64,000 nt of DNA. Source: Micrasema longulum. Lineage: Eukaryota; Arthropoda; Insecta; Trichoptera; Brachycentridae. Positions 1 to 10,990 of the stretch are shown one piece after another. The number at the start of each line of letters is the position of its first letter. Within the stretch, counting starts at the first letter, position 1. The stretch lies in the NCBI GenBank assembly GCA_022494885.1, contig JAGVSM010003626.1:248001-312000 (forward strand), in the 5' to 3' direction. The notes below the pieces were generated by a model, which did not search any database, was not told where the DNA came from, and worked only from the letters and a program-made list of their open reading frames with translations. A program made the position numbers and the translations under genes.

Positions 1-36
1 ATCAGTGTTTGATTTCTTATATCATAAGTTTAAAGG
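1..36. repeat. Family F repeat, right terminus cut by window edge
   Basis: The first bases (ATCAGTGTTTGATTTC ... ATAAGTTTAAA) match the right terminal inverted repeat of the family F elements that end near 34377 and 47514. The rest of the element lies outside the window. Confidence 0.6.
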
Positions 37-744
37 ACAATTTTTTTATTATAACTTTATTAACTTTGCCTGACAGTTTAAAAAGTTTTGAATGTGATTC
101 TAGTTTTCTGTATTATTTCAAATTCGATTAAATCTTGAACTCATTTATCCGGATAATTGAAGTTTTACTGTAAATATAAACAATTGAATAATACGAAATT
201 TCGCTTTTGCTAAAATACTAAGTTTGTAAGACATTATACCTGATTGCCCGAACAGTTTCACTCACTTACTTCACGAAATTACCGAAGGAGCTAACGCACT
301 CGGTAAAAGGATAATCAAATGCTTTCGGTTACTTTAAGTCCTGATTATATGGACCATTGCAGAAGGACAATTATCATTATCACAGAAAGTGATCGTTGAT
401 ATTATGGAGTTACTCTGTCGTGGCACTGCTTGACTTGCTCAATATAATGCCTTCTCGGGAATGGTATCGAAAGCTCTCCCAATAACGATAAAATGTAATA
501 AAACCAAGAATATTTAAATGGACGCAGTTACCATGGTGCTCGAGCATTTCTCGTGCATAAAAATAAGACTTGTAATGCGTTCTCACTCTGAAGAAATAAA
601 AGATAAGTCTTCAATTATTTATACTCTTGAAAATTTTATGTTTATCTAGCACTGCGCTGCAATACACTTGATAAGACATGAAGCTTATTTTAACCGTTAT
701 CTATTCGTTGTTATCGAGGTTTTGATTGAAAATGTTCAACTTTG
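37..744. other. Unassigned AT-rich sequence
   Basis: No supported gene, RNA or repeat. A somewhat less AT-rich patch at 240-560 has no long open frame or recognisable motif. Confidence 0.5.
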
Positions 745-2015
745 ACACAATTTATAAAATTGTTTACTTTATTTATTCATTTTATTTATTTCACCGTTTC
801 AAAATGTACAGAGGTTCCTTGTTTCAGTCACTGCACAACTCTGCTCCGGAATATCTAAGGGGACTATGCATTCCAGATGAACTAGCTGACAGGCGTCTCA
901 CGTTTAGATCAGCTACGTCTACGGCGAGAGGAAAAGTTATTATACCTCTACGCAAACAGCGCACTAAATTTAGTGAACGCGCATTTGCGGTCGCAGGCCC
1001 TATGGCATGGAATGCTCTCCCAGCAAAGGTGCGAGGCTGTGAAAGTGAAGTGATGTTTCGGAAAAAACTTAAAACCCACTTGTCCTCTAAATCATTTGAA
1101 TAAATCCGTAGCATGTGACAACAAAATATTTTTTAAAAATTAAATTACAAAATCAATAGCTTCAATTTAATTTATTTAACTATAGAATCACTATGTAAAG
1201 CGCCCTTGAGGTATTATATTACGAAAATGGGGCTATATAAGTTATCCATAATAATAATAATAATAATAATTCAGGTCCCAATAAGGTAGGAAATTCTTGT
1301 GTTCAGGCATAGCCTTCTTTTTTTCATGTGGTTTTTAATAAATTGATGCTTAAAAATTCAAAAAATAATAATGAAATTTAAAAAATTACAAAAAAATATA
1401 AGTTAAAAAACATGCCGATAATAATTATAATTTAAGCATAAACGCAATTTATAAAATATACCATAAATAATTAGAAAATGAAATATGAGAAAATATGAAA
1501 ACAATACATAATTACTGATAGTAAAAAAAAATTAAAATATTATCATAAATTAGAAAATATATCATTAATAAAGTAAATTTCAAAATTTTTTTTTAACTAC
1601 TGTAAAAATTGCATTCAATTTTAATTAATATATTAACGTTTTATTATTTTCTGTTTTTCCTTTTATCTCCTATGAGTTTATTTTCTCAAGTATTGGTTTA
1701 TTCAAAATTCAATAAATTCTTATTAATAAATAACTATAACGGTGTAAATTAACTCCATGCACAAGAGTTAGTCTCTTTTTTTGTAGAGTTACAGTTATAA
1801 CATTTACTAGATGTAAATAAGTACATTTGTACAGAATAAAAAAAAAACGTAGAACTATTTATGAAATACATCGATAGTAAAAAAAAAATAAAAAGAAAAA
1901 TAAATATCTATAAGAAAACATACCGATAATAAAAAAAAAATATTTTTATAAATATGAACTAGAAAATATACGTTTAGTTATAATAATATTTAAAAAAATA
2001 GAACACAGGAGAAAT
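745..2015. repeat. Family L repeat, copy 1, split by a CR1 insertion
   Basis: The left part (745-827) and the right part from 1270 match 10345-10440 in the same order: ATGTACAGAG, then TTGTTTCAG, then AGGTCCC and AGGAAATTC. Both copies continue into AT-rich, loosely repeated units containing AACATRCCGATAATAAT. A 442-bp CR1 tail separates the two halves here but not at 10.39 kb. Confidence 0.65.
828..1269 (+). mobile_element. CR1/L2-like LINE 3' fragment (ORF2 C-terminus, 3'UTR, AAT tail)
   Basis: The reading frame to the stop at 1101-1103 encodes the end of a CR1/L2-type reverse transcriptase protein. It shows SLHNSAPEYL, DELADRR, LRSAT-like, RAFAVAGPMAWNALP and FRKKLKTHL motifs. The 3'UTR carries GCGCCCTTGAGGTAT and ends in an (AAT)n run. 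Copies of the same element lie at 35.8-37.2 kb, 44.0-44.3 kb and, 3' end only, 23.9-24.0 kb. The pentamer TTCAG flanks it (823-827 and 1270-1274), consistent with a short target-site duplication. It is a dead-on-arrival copy without polymerase or endonuclease domains. The ATG-initiated frame that starts at 726 begins in flanking repeat L, so that start is not real. Confidence 0.85.
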
Positions 2016-2019
2016 TTTA

Positions 2020-2362
2020 AAATATACCTGGAGAGACCACATCACTAATTACGAGGTTCTCAACAGAATCAAAGAAGGTAGGCACCCAATCAAAACTATC
2101 TCAGAGAGGCGAGCCCGATGGACCGACCACATTATGCGCCATAAAGGTCTCCTGCACCACATCATATAAGGAATGGCTGAAGGGACAAATTATAGAGGGC
2201 GTCCCCGACTGGAATATTTGCGAAGATTTAAACTGCGCCTTATATGTCGAGCTGAAGGAGCTGCAGAAAATAGAGACCAATGGGGGACGAGATGCAGGAC
2301 CTTGCTGCCAACCAATCCCCAGGATTGAGACTGCGAAGAAGAAGAAGAAGAGTTGACTAGAG
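2020..2362 (+). mobile_element. RTE-like LINE 3' fragment with GAA tail
   Basis: One frame reads through ITNYEVLNRIKEG, RRARWTDHIMRH, GLLHHII, RGRPRLEYL and ENRDQWGTR. This is the usual C-terminus of RTE-like animal LINEs. One in-frame stop interrupts it after LLHHII. The coding end is followed at once by (GAA)n at about 2333-2353, the simple-repeat tail typical of this type. Only the last ~110 codons remain. Confidence 0.75.
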
Positions 2363-2624
2363 ACAAACGACTCACAAATATTTACAACCCTCTTCTGGCT
2401 AAATTTTGTATTGTGTCGAATGATTTTTCTTCGTGCATTAGTAGTTTGTACAGTATCGTACGTTATTAAAAAAACTATTATGTATAGTATTAATTAATCT
2501 TACACGGAATATTTCATAAGTAAAATTGTATTAGATAGAAAAATAAAAGACTTTCAAACTTGAAATAGGAATAGGATGCCATTTTAAAAAAACACGAAAT
2601 ACTTAATATAATGGTTTAAATTGT

Positions 2625-2810
2625 ATGAGATAATAATATCCTACACTCAAATATGTGGGAATAACCACGGCCGACTTCCTGGAGTATATTTAATACGGCA
2701 TTACAAGTATATACTTTCCGTGAATTGTTGCTATAAAATGGCGGCACCTGTCTAATCATTCTTCCAGGTACCCTTAAAATGATGGGAGATAACAGTTCTG
2801 GGCAATCCCA
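2625..2810 (-). mobile_element. Jockey-like LINE C-terminal fragment
   Basis: The minus frame contains WDCPELLSPI, LRVPGRMIRQVPPF, NNSRKVYTCNAVLN. It closely matches the LINE at 15.65-15.94 kb (WDCPNL, FKVPGRMTRQVPPF, YSYNAILN). A family C palindrome abuts its upstream side, so it is truncated or interrupted there. Confidence 0.7.
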
Positions 2811-3002
2811 TATTGAGTATGTCCAAATGATTGCAGACCGGCTAGATTTACTCCCTAGGGAGTTATTTAAACCTGAATTTGTTGCATATTCTCTTCTCAA
2901 AAATGTTTTCCCTCTATGTCTCAACAAATTAAGGTTTAAATAACTCCCTACGGAAGAAATCCATCCGGTCTGCAAACATTTAGACATACCCAGAACATTG
3001 TT
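2811..3002. repeat. Family C palindromic unit (two inverted arms)
   Basis: The left arm begins GAGTATGTCCAAATG and the right arm ends CATTTAGACATAC. Both contain TCCCTAGGGAGTTATTTAAA or its imperfect complement. It resembles the end-only palindromes at 44.46 and 50.0 kb. Confidence 0.7.
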
Positions 3003-3108
3003 AAATATACGTTTATTTCTATTATAAGAGCTCACGAAATAATATGTTTATGTGTGCGCTACTTCATTTTGTGTGAACAGTGCAGAAGTGTGATGTGTGC
3101 GGAAATAA

Positions 3109-3345
3109 ACCCGCCTCGTGGTGTAGTGGTTGGCGTGTTCATAATATATGCTTAAAGTCCCGGGTTCAATTCCTGGTTCACTGCAATATTTCATTACTTA
3201 TTTCTGTCTCTGGACTGGCACCTGAATCGTTAAATTAATCACCTTACCTTCTATTTAATCGAATTGATCCAACGCTGCATTTTCCATACTAATACTCTCC
3301 ACCAACAAGCTACAGAAAGTGGCTTGGTGGGATTTTAGTTTAAGT
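3109..3345 (+). mobile_element. SINE-B, tRNA-derived SINE, nearly complete
   Basis: The head has polymerase III box A-like TGGTGTAGTGG (3119-3129) and box B-like GGTTCAATTCC (3163-3173). The body follows with GGACTGGCACCTGAATCG and ATCACCTTACC, shared with the copies at 23.4, 57.1, 61.2 and 62.1 kb. It is a retroposon and not a functional tRNA gene, because the anticodon region is AT-rich and does not fold convincingly. Confidence 0.75.
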
Positions 3346-4029
3346 AAAAATATGATAATGGAAATTTGAAAACTGGAAAAATGTATATTTATATTATTTA
3401 AATATTTTTAATTTTTTTCAAAAATACAGTTTCCTGTGCATTACTAAGTATAAATAGGAAAATAAGGATTGATAAATGAATTAAATATGATGTTGGTTTT
3501 CAAATTTTAGAACCAATATCAAATTAATGCAGGGTTTACATTATTCCTTTATTTAGAAAGTTGTACCATTAGATTATTCAATCAGAGAGATAAAAAAATG
3601 TTCCTTTACGAATCACTCAAAACTCTACCAGTTCAAGGAATTTTGTGGTGCTGCATAATTTTAGAGCAGTATAATTCTAATATTTATTAAATTTATTAAA
3701 ATCACAATCATAACACTCGCTTTACTTACAATGATGGTTCAGTGATACCTAAAATGAGTAATAAATATGGCAGTAGAACATTGAATTATATTGTACCTTA
3801 CATTTTCAATTTAATTTCTACTGACCTAGGATTTTACAATGTATGTAATAAGAAAAAAAATATTAATTGGGTTTTTAACTAAGAGTTTATATTTATTTAT
3901 TATTATTATCATTATAATTCATACACAAAATTATAATTTATACAAAGTTTGATTGCCTAACTAGGGTTATTTACCCCGTTCTAAGACAGTCAAAAAATAT
4001 AAAAAACACTAATCAGTATATAGAAACCG
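3346..4029. other. Unassigned AT-rich sequence
   Basis: No gene, RNA or clear repeat seen. Confidence 0.5.
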
Positions 4030-4175
4030 TTATAAAGATAGAGGACAAAGTGAAAAACAAAGTAACAAATGGAGTAAAAACATGGTAAAAAATGTAGTAA
4101 AAACATAGTAAAAATGACGTAAAAGCGTAGTAAAAATGTAGTAAAAAAACGAAGCAAAAACATAATAAAAACAAA
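4030..4175. repeat. Degenerate short tandem repeat, GTAAAAA-rich
   Basis: About ten imperfect units of the type AGTAAAAAcatg, 10-16 bp each. The 65-codon minus frame across it is a by-product of the repeat. Confidence 0.6.
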
Positions 4176-4185
4176 TTAATAAATT

Positions 4186-4629
4186 ACAATATTTGAGTTT
4201 GTCCAAATGTTCGTAGGTATTCTCCATTCCTGTTTTAATTTGTTAATCTTAATGACTCCCGAGGGGGTGAAATCCAGTCTTTTGTCTACAAACATTTGGA
4301 CAAACTCAAATATTGTAATGAAACCAACTGGTCCAAGAAGAAGTTTAAAAATGGAAAATTGTTTTCAGGCGTTGCTTAGTATGTGAAATAATTCAGTCAG
4401 ATGAATCTCTTCACAACAATAAAGGTTTCAGCTCTTTAACTTCACTAAAATCGACAGATGGAAGAATTGAAGAAATATGGATGTTCAAACATAGGCAAAA
4501 TGGTGAATGTTACACAGTGTGTAAAGTGGCCACTTAAACCAGCCAATGACAAGTCACAAGCCCTGTAAATGCCTTGACTTCCATATTCCCTTATTTAAGG
4601 TATTCTCCATCCCTGTTTTAATTTGTTAA
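4186..4629 (+). repeat. Family C element with end palindrome and body
   Basis: It begins ACAATATTTGAGTTTGTCC, has the inverted arm at about 4255-4316, then the body (GGTTTCAGCTCTTTAACTTC) and the conserved core TTACACAGTGTGTAA-AGTGGCCACTT at about 4511. It ends near AATTTGTTAA. Confidence 0.8.
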
Positions 4630-5578
4630 AGTAATAAGTGTGAAAATATAGTAAAAACCATTAAAAATATATAAATATGGAAATAAAAATATTTTACAAC
4701 TCAGTTAAATACGAAATATAAACAGAATACATAGTAAAAAACATATTTAAAGTCATAGTTAAAAAATGAATGTATGTGTATAGCAAAAAGCATATTTAAA
4801 AAAAACATAGCAAAATACCGAGTAGAAAGAGAAAAATACATATTAAAAAATAAAGTCATGAGGATCTTTAAAAATTAAATCAGTAAACAACTTTAAATAT
4901 ATACATACAATTTAAATAAAAACATGTGTTGGCCATCTAAGAGTTTTTATATTAATGTTCTTTAAATAATATTGTGTTCAAATTCGATTTATATGTACAT
5001 TATTTTTTTCGTAACTGACTGTAATCTTTAAATGAACATGTTTACACCGGAAAACGGAGACGTTGTTCTGAGGCCGGTGTAAGTGTGAAAAAGATTCAGT
5101 CGGTTATTGACAGGGAGCGAAGGTGCACGCATATTAGATGACCGGCGTATTTATAATTTTCAATTTATTTTGATAAAACAAGGCTGAAATGTATTTTTAT
5201 ATTTAATGGAAAAAAAATATTAAACTGCATGTCCCAATATTTTTTTTTTCGAATGTTTAACTTCTGATCACTTCATATTATGCTTGTAGTTACACGATGT
5301 TACATCACCGCGCGTAAATGATTTTTTTACCACAGCTTTTTAAGTCTTAATTGCGCCCAGGGATACTTTATTTTATCAACAGAACTCATGGCACATTTTA
5401 TACATCCGTGAAGTCAATTTTGCATGGCAAAAATCACAAAAAAACTAAAGGTAGGTACTAAACGAAAATGTGTGTGTATGTGTTTTTTACATCACACATA
5501 GATAGATGCAACAAAAACAAAAACGTTAAAATAAACAAACTTCTTTGTATTATACTATTGCGATAATAGATAAATCTT
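4630..5578. other. Unassigned AT-rich sequence
   Basis: Imperfect 'aaacatagtaaaaa' repeats run to about 4860. A small GC-richer patch lies at 5040-5150. No supported gene. Confidence 0.45.
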
Positions 5579-5579
5579 T

Positions 5580-6045
5580 TTTAGTGTATACATTGTGTAT
5601 TATTTTATTAATTTATTTATTTTAACACTTTATACCTATACATCTACAATTTATATACATATAAGGGCGGGCATATTGCTTTAAGGCAATTTCTTCATAC
5701 CAACCCAAACCGTTCAGTTTGAGAATATTACAAGTACTTGGACATATTGAATCTTACAATTTAAGACAAAAATTAAAAACAAAGATTAAGAAAATAAAAA
5801 TACATAAAAAATTAATACTATGCTATGAAGAGAGGAGAGGAGATGGGAAGGAAAGAAGAAGGATAAAGGAACAACTTAAATATTTAGATAGTGAAATTTC
5901 AATCTTGACTTAAATGTTAATAAAGAAGTTAATAAAGTTAGGGCGTCTCTAACATTAGTGGGTAGATTATTCCACAATCGAGCAGCTCCTACTGTGAAAG
6001 AGAGGCAATATAATATTGCGTGCTATGTAGATGTAATTATTTTTA
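5580..6045 (-). mobile_element. CR1/L2-like LINE C-terminus and 3'UTR
   Basis: On the minus strand the frame ending with a stop at about 5910 encodes CLSFTVGAARLWNNLP, TNVRDA and FKSRLKFHYLNI. 'ARLWN.LP...FK..LK' is the C-terminal signature of CR1/L2-type LINEs. A 3'UTR of about 300 bp ends in AATAAATAAATTAATAAA. It differs from the copies at 0.8 and 36 kb, so it is another subfamily. The 64-codon plus-strand frame at 5719 is its shadow. Confidence 0.75.
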
Positions 6046-6119
6046 AATACAAATTAATATTGATTATATTTTTCAATGGAATCGACTATTTGAAATATTC
6101 GAATCTATCCTTATAAATA

Positions 6120-6260
6120 TAATGTTAGGTTAGGTTACACGAAGCTGCGGTTATCGAGGGGGTGGTTCGTGCGTGGGGGCAGGACGGGGGCGGCGCCCTG
6201 GAGAAGTAGGATCTCGCGCCTCCCGAGAGGAAAGAAGAACAAAGTATAAAATGATTATTC
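6120..6260. other. GC-rich pocket with TTAGG-like start
   Basis: Starts GTTAGGTTAGGTTAC and continues GGGGGCAGGACGGGGGCGGC. It stands out from its AT-rich surroundings. No open frame or motif identifies it. Confidence 0.4.
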
Positions 6261-6519
6261 ACGGACACGAAGGGGGCTCACTGCTCCTCACAAATCCATC
6301 CATTAGTCTAACATCTCATTTGAATTCCCAAAACCGTAATAATAGGTAAACCGCGGGTAAAAGAGGTTTTGAGACATGTTCCCTTGAGGTTTTTTTACTT
6401 AGCTGCGATTTCCCCTCCGCTTTTCAATAAATTGTTTTCGTATTTGTAGATTTTATTTATTTATTTACAAAACTAAAATCCAAGCGTTGCGCGGTATAAC
6501 TAGTCAATATATGCCGTTT

Positions 6520-6840
6520 CAATTTATTTCAACAGAGAAGGAAAAACATTTTTGGGAAGGGAATATGGAAGTCTAGGCATTTACAGGGCTTATGACCTGT
6601 CATTGGCTGGTTTAAGTGGCTGCTTTACACACTGTGTAAAATTTACCATTCTGTCCATGTTTGAACATCCATATTTCCTCAACTCTTCCATCTGTTGACT
6701 TTTGTGAAGTAAAAGAGCTAAAACCTTTATCACGTGGGTGAGATTCATCCGGTTGTACCTAACATTGTTGAACTTACTACCTGGTAAAAGAAGGAGTATA
6801 AAAATTGGAAAATGGTTTTCAGGCCTAGTAAGTTATTTGG
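6520..6840 (-). repeat. Family C element, minus orientation
   Basis: Runs AACAGAGAAGGAAAAACATT, AGGGCTTATGACCTGTCATT, core CTTTACACACTGTGTAAAAT, then CTTCCATCTGTTGACTTTTG. It ends in ACCTGGTAAAAGAAG and TTTCAGGCCTAGTAAG. Confidence 0.8.
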
Positions 6841-7060
6841 TATACCAACAAATCAATGATTTATGATTTCTGCTATTTTGAAAATACCGCGTTATCTTTT
6901 TTTTTGTCAGTTTGTTGTATGTATTAAATGTATGTATTAAAATCGCAAAGGTGTTATATAGAACAATGTTTACAACAACTGTTTAATATTTTATTTAAAT
7001 TATTTATGGACAATTCTTAATGGAATTCCATTGTAATAACGGAATACCTTATATTTACAT

Positions 7061-7360
7061 TAAGTTATTAATTTAAAAATACTTGGTACACTTCCACTTA
7101 TTTATTTGACCAATTAGCACTTTCAGCCTCTAATGGGCATCTTCAGACTGGTGAATATTATACAGTGTAAGAATAATTTGCATAAAACTAAATATTATCT
7201 TAAGTGTAGGTACATTTAAAAATAAGTTGAAAAAGAAACAATACGCAATATTTCAATGGAACAGAGTGAGACAAATTAGTGAAACGTGTGTTGGCGGTGT
7301 ACTTTAAGAGAAGACTCTATCAAATGGAAAACATTTATTAAATTTAAATTAATAACTTAT
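7061..7360. repeat. Family E element with terminal inverted repeats
   Basis: TAAGTTATTAATTTAAA at the left is matched by AATTTAAATTAATAACTTA at the right. The interior carries TTTCAGCCTC and GGGCATCTTCAGACTGGTG, shared with the element at 14.44-14.93 kb. It contains a hammerhead-like motif on the minus strand. Confidence 0.65.
7110..7151 (-). ncRNA. Hammerhead-ribozyme-like motif (family E copy 1)
   Basis: On the minus strand: stem I arm CCAGU, core CUGAAGA, stem II GCC/GGC with a 7-nt loop, GAAA, stem III AGUGCU (near-palindromic), then A, and stem I return arm AUUGG. Stem I pairs over 5 bp with one G-U. An extra base lies on each side of stem II, a departure from the textbook core. Minimal hammerheads with very short stem III are known from Penelope-like elements. 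Self-cleavage here is inferred, not shown. Confidence 0.5.
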
Positions 7361-7439
7361 ATATAAATACAAGTTATAATATCATAACTGTGTAATGTGT
7401 TTAGATATATTGTTTTAAAATATTTATAATTTTGTAATG

Positions 7440-7535
7440 GAACACTGTTATGTTAAATGTATTTAAGTTTATATTTATAAAAGGCATTTGTGCCGTGTGC
7501 ATTGATAAATTGAAAAAATAAAAAAAAATAACCCA
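7440..7535 (+). mobile_element. LINE 3' terminus
   Basis: AAAAGGCATTTGTGCCGTGTG followed by an A-rich tail. It resembles the 3' ends at 15.2 kb (minus), 43.93 kb and 58.2 kb. Confidence 0.45.
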
Positions 7536-7589
7536 CAGGAAAGGTAACTAGAATGTTTTTTTTCCATCAACTTGCCATACCTTTTATTT

Positions 7590-7925
7590 CAGGAAACTGC
7601 ACGTGCAGGATACGAACTTACACAAATCCTGACGGGATTTGATGTGTTCATGAGCTACCTGCACAGATTCAAGATATGTGAGATCAACACTTGCTTGTGC
7701 GGTTATGTTATTCCTAAAGATGTCTCCCATCTGTTGATGCACCTTTTTTTAATTTTCAGATAATGCAACTGGGGGAGCGACGCAGAAGTCTAAATGAAAA
7801 TTTGCACGATGTTTATATAGTGACAAGTCAGAAAAACTCAAACAACGAAATCGTACATTCCCAATTCGTGAGTGCTCGCTTGCCATTTTTCCTTCAAAAT
7901 TTTCTCCGTCTTAAATATCCTTAAT
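7590..7925 (+). mobile_element. R1-like LINE C-terminal fragment
   Basis: The frame reads GYELTQILTGFDVFMSYL, then CLCGYVIPKDVSHLL. This matches the 'LTGHG.F..YL...C.CG.....HLL' region at the end of R1/Jockey-type LINE proteins. After a short frame change it continues QLGERRRSLNENL to a stop near 7922. The upstream TTTTATTTCAG looks like a 3' splice site, but the protein similarity favours a LINE. Confidence 0.55.
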
Positions 7926-8334
7926 ATTTCAAGCTTCTCGTTTTATACAAATAAACACAAGTTCCACCCCTGGTTCTGGGAATGTTGTTTAATTTGAATA
8001 ATGATCAAATTATGGATTTTGTGGTATGCGACAAAATATTCCTGAATAATGCTAACAATATAATGTACTTCTAAGTCCCACAATTATGTGGCTAGTGGAA
8101 CAGTCTAGAACTGTTGACGCACTTTATTTAACCAATAAACAACTCAATTAATATTATATCTTAACATCCAATAATTGTATTTAATCCCTGGCGTTATTTC
8201 ATAAACAATAAACTTCTTAAGGTTATTCATAAATCAAATATTCTGATGTAAAAATAATAAAAAACATTGTCATCATGTTTTTATCACCACTGATTTTATA
8301 AGGGACATTGGGGATTTTTAATAAGAAAAAATAT
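7926..8334. other. Unassigned AT-rich sequence
   Basis: Nothing recognisable. Confidence 0.45.
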
Positions 8335-8560
8335 TATGTATGTTTATTTAAAGCATTAACTTTGTGATCAAACATGTTAATTAATGTTCGTATATATAAG
8401 TATTAAACCAATTACCGACTTTTTATGTCTATCGGTTTCGAGACATACCCGTCTCTTCGTCAGGACACTCACTACACCAGTATGCAAATTCTAATATACA
8501 ATTTCACCTTTTACATCATCGTCGTAGTATATATAGTATTTAAGTAAAAATAATATGAAT
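8335..8560. repeat. Family D repeat (Penelope-like terminal repeat), copy 1
   Basis: Has TATTTAAAGCATTAACTTTG, then ACCGACTTTTTATGTC and the TCGTCAGGACAC segment, in the order of the copies at 16.5, 29.65 and 60.3 kb. The 29.65-kb copy directly follows a Penelope-like coding region, so D is taken as a terminal repeat of such elements. Confidence 0.65.
8425..8468 (-). ncRNA. Hammerhead-ribozyme-like motif (family D copy 1)
   Basis: On the minus strand: GUGUC (stem I), CUGACGA (core), extra A, GAGAC..GUCUC (stem II), GAAA, ACCGAU (stem III), A, GACAU (stem I return). Stem I pairs over 5 bp (one G-U). The core boxes CUGANGA and GAAA are intact. The extra base between the core and stem II departs from the classical structure. 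Confidence 0.55.
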
Positions 8561-8847
8561 AGAATAAATGAATATGTTATGTAAGGAAGAGAAAGGCCTA
8601 AAAGGTTGAATGTTTCAGGATTGGTTAATTTTTAGATCAAAAGTGGGCTATATTGAAAAGATATTTGATTATGTATTAGGGGAATATTATTTTTTCATGT
8701 TTTTTTTAATGTAATGTTAATGTTAATATTTTGTAGACAACTTAGAGGTGTTTCACATTAAAAAATGTTTAGTCCTTTTTTATTATTTGAATGAACAATT
8801 TTACCACCTGTTTCCTGTAAATAATACTTAATACTTTTAATCCTTTT

Positions 8848-9255
8848 TTATTTATTATTTAAGATATATACATTAACAGAAAATACAAAAGGAAAAATAA
8901 TGAAACCCAATAAACCGCGAAACCGGCTTGTCAGCAGATTTCTTTTTTTCCTTTACAAAGAAAAAAAATAAAGAAATTTTAATTTAAAAGGTAATTTAAA
9001 CATTATTAAGAACTTAAGAATAAGCATTCATTTTTTTTACATAAAATATACAAACCAAAATTTTAATAATATAATGTTAAAATAAAATAGTTATCAATAT
9101 AAAGCCTTATAATATATTGGCCATTGAGTTATTTTTTTCTTAAATATTTTGTCAATATTTTCTTTTAAGATCTGCTTAGGAATCTTATTTACAAATTTAG
9201 GAATAGAATATAATTATTCTTTGGCCATACTTGTTTTGAAACCGCGGTACTGACA
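8848..9255 (-). mobile_element. LINE C-terminus and 3'UTR
   Basis: The minus frame reads TSMAKE, then FVNKIPKQILKENIDKIFKK and TQWPIYYKALY before a stop near 9097. It has one internal stop. It has the pattern of the LINE at 59.2 kb ('GQR...LP..I......K..I..W'). The 3' side ends in AAATAATAAATAAAAAA. Confidence 0.5.
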
Positions 9256-9718
9256 AGCTTTTACGTTGTGCTAGCTTTGTATAATTTATATGTAGAAACA
9301 AATTTGAGCCATAAAATAGCATTTACGGACAGGCACATAATATCCATAATCACAGTTTGCACGGATAAGAAAATTGATTAGAAAATCTGCCGCTATAAGG
9401 GCCAATTGCTTTAAAAAAAAGTTTATTTTAATAAGGTTTAAAGTTAAATAATTGTTGTGTTTTCGTCAAAATGGACAAAAGAGTTCTCACTAAAAAGTCA
9501 AATAAAACAACTCGTTTTACACGTTTTGAATTTAAACTTAATTTGACATAACTTTTTTTGCAACTGGCCCCAAGCATAACTGACGCACTTGCATAAAAAA
9601 AGATTGAGAGAAAAACGCATTAAAATCCTTTTTTAAAAAACGTGCCTACTGCCGACTGCAACACGGTACAAATTACTAGTACTTAAACACATACTTTTTT
9701 TCTACAAAACACTCAGTA
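9256..9718. other. Unassigned sequence
   Basis: Nothing recognisable. It may include the 5' side of the element carrying the motif at 9.72 kb. Confidence 0.4.
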
Positions 9719-9762
9719 TACCCTGAAGATGGCTCCTGCAATGGTAACCGAAACGTCGGAAC
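9719..9762 (+). ncRNA. Degenerate hammerhead-like motif
   Basis: CTGAAGA (9723-9729) and CCGAAAC (9748-9754), then GTC, giving GAAA, a palindromic ACGU and C as in families D-F. Stem I is only CC/GG and stem II is weak, so this is a relic at best. Confidence 0.35.
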
Positions 9763-10096
9763 AAATCCAACACACACGGTATCACCCAAAAAAGAAACAA
9801 ATGAATAAAAACCGTTTAAATCAAACTTAGCGAAATATTTTTGATTCTGTAATTTCTTATATTATCGTTGACTGTATAACATGGGATAATTACTACAACT
9901 TGGTAACTTCAGAATCAGCATTTTTTAGTTACCAACTAAAACCACATATTTTAATCTTTCTCTAAACACACCCCTTTGTTGTACTTTTTATTTAGAAAAT
10001 TTGCTGGTCAGTCTTTAAACCGTATCTTTTTTATGTTATTATATTATTGTCGGCTGTTTGTTTCTGTAAAATAAATAAATAGACAAGTCGTAATTA
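9763..10096. other. Unassigned AT-rich sequence
   Basis: Nothing recognisable. Confidence 0.4.
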
Positions 10097-10326
10097 AACA
10101 ATGTTTGATTATGTCCAAATGCTTGCAGCTCTTCTACTTCACAAAAGTCAACAGATGGAAGAGTTGAGGAAATGTGGATGTTTAAACATGGGCAGAATGG
10201 TAAATGTTACACAGTGTGTAAAGTGGCCACTTAAACCAGCCAATGACAGGTCATAAGCCCTGTAGATGCCTAGACGTCCATATTCCCTTCTCAAAAATGT
10301 TTCCCTCTCTGTTGAAATAAATTTAA
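10097..10326 (+). repeat. Family C element, internally deleted
   Basis: AACAATGTTTGATTATGTCC passes straight into the body (CTTCACAAAAGTCAACAG) and core (TTACACAGTGTGTAAAGTGG). It ends CTCTGTTGAAATAAATTTAAA. Confidence 0.8.
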
Positions 10327-10344
10327 AGTCGTAATTATTTTTTT

Positions 10345-10990
10345 TTAATGTATTTCACAGTTTTGAAATGTACAGAGTTTCTTTGTTTCAGGTCCCGACT
10401 AGCTAGGAAATTCCTGTGTTTAGGAAGGACCTTATTTTTTACATGTGTTTTTTTTATCTATTATTTCATTAAATGATGCTTAATAAATTCAAAGAATAAT
10501 AATAACATATGAAAAAATCAATATTAATATTAAAAAACATGCAAGTAATAATAATAAAAATTGAATCATAAAAATAAATTAGAAAATATGGCATTAATAG
10601 TAAAAAAATGAGACAAAATAATTATAAAATAGAAAACATACCGATAATAATAATAATTGAAGCATAAATACACATTATAAAATATAACATTAGTAATAAA
10701 GAAATTAAACAAAAATATAAATTGGAAAACATACGGATAATAATTAAAATTGAAGCATAAATACACATAATAAAATATAACATTATTAATAAAGAAATTA
10801 AACAAAAATATAAATTGGAAAACATACCGATAATAAAATAAATTGAAGCATAAATATAAATTTGAAAATATATCGTTAGTAATTAAAAATTGAAGAAGAA
10901 AAATTAATTACAGAATATACCATTTATAATTAGAAAATTAAAGATACGTGTAAATACTAGTATAAATAATAAAAATAAAATATATGTAAA
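10345..10990. repeat. Family L repeat, copy 2 (uninterrupted)
   Basis: Matches 745-827 joined to 1270 onward without the CR1 insert, so it acts as an empty-site paralogue. Its right side expands into the 93-bp tandem array. Confidence 0.65.
10632..10870. repeat. Tandem repeat, 93-bp period, about 2.5 copies
   Basis: GAAAACATACSGATAATA recurs at 10632, 10725 and 10818, exactly 93 bp apart. The two 67-79-codon minus frames there come only from the periodicity. Confidence 0.75.

Noticed and set aside
7572..7763. Frame after TTTTATTTCAG that could be an exon.
   Set aside because: Its LTGFDVFMSYL and C-L-C-G...HLL pattern is the C-terminus of R1-like LINEs, so a LINE fragment is the better reading.
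10632..10870. CRISPR-like array.
   Set aside because: The 93-bp units are contiguous AT-rich tandem repeats without spacers, in a eukaryotic genome.
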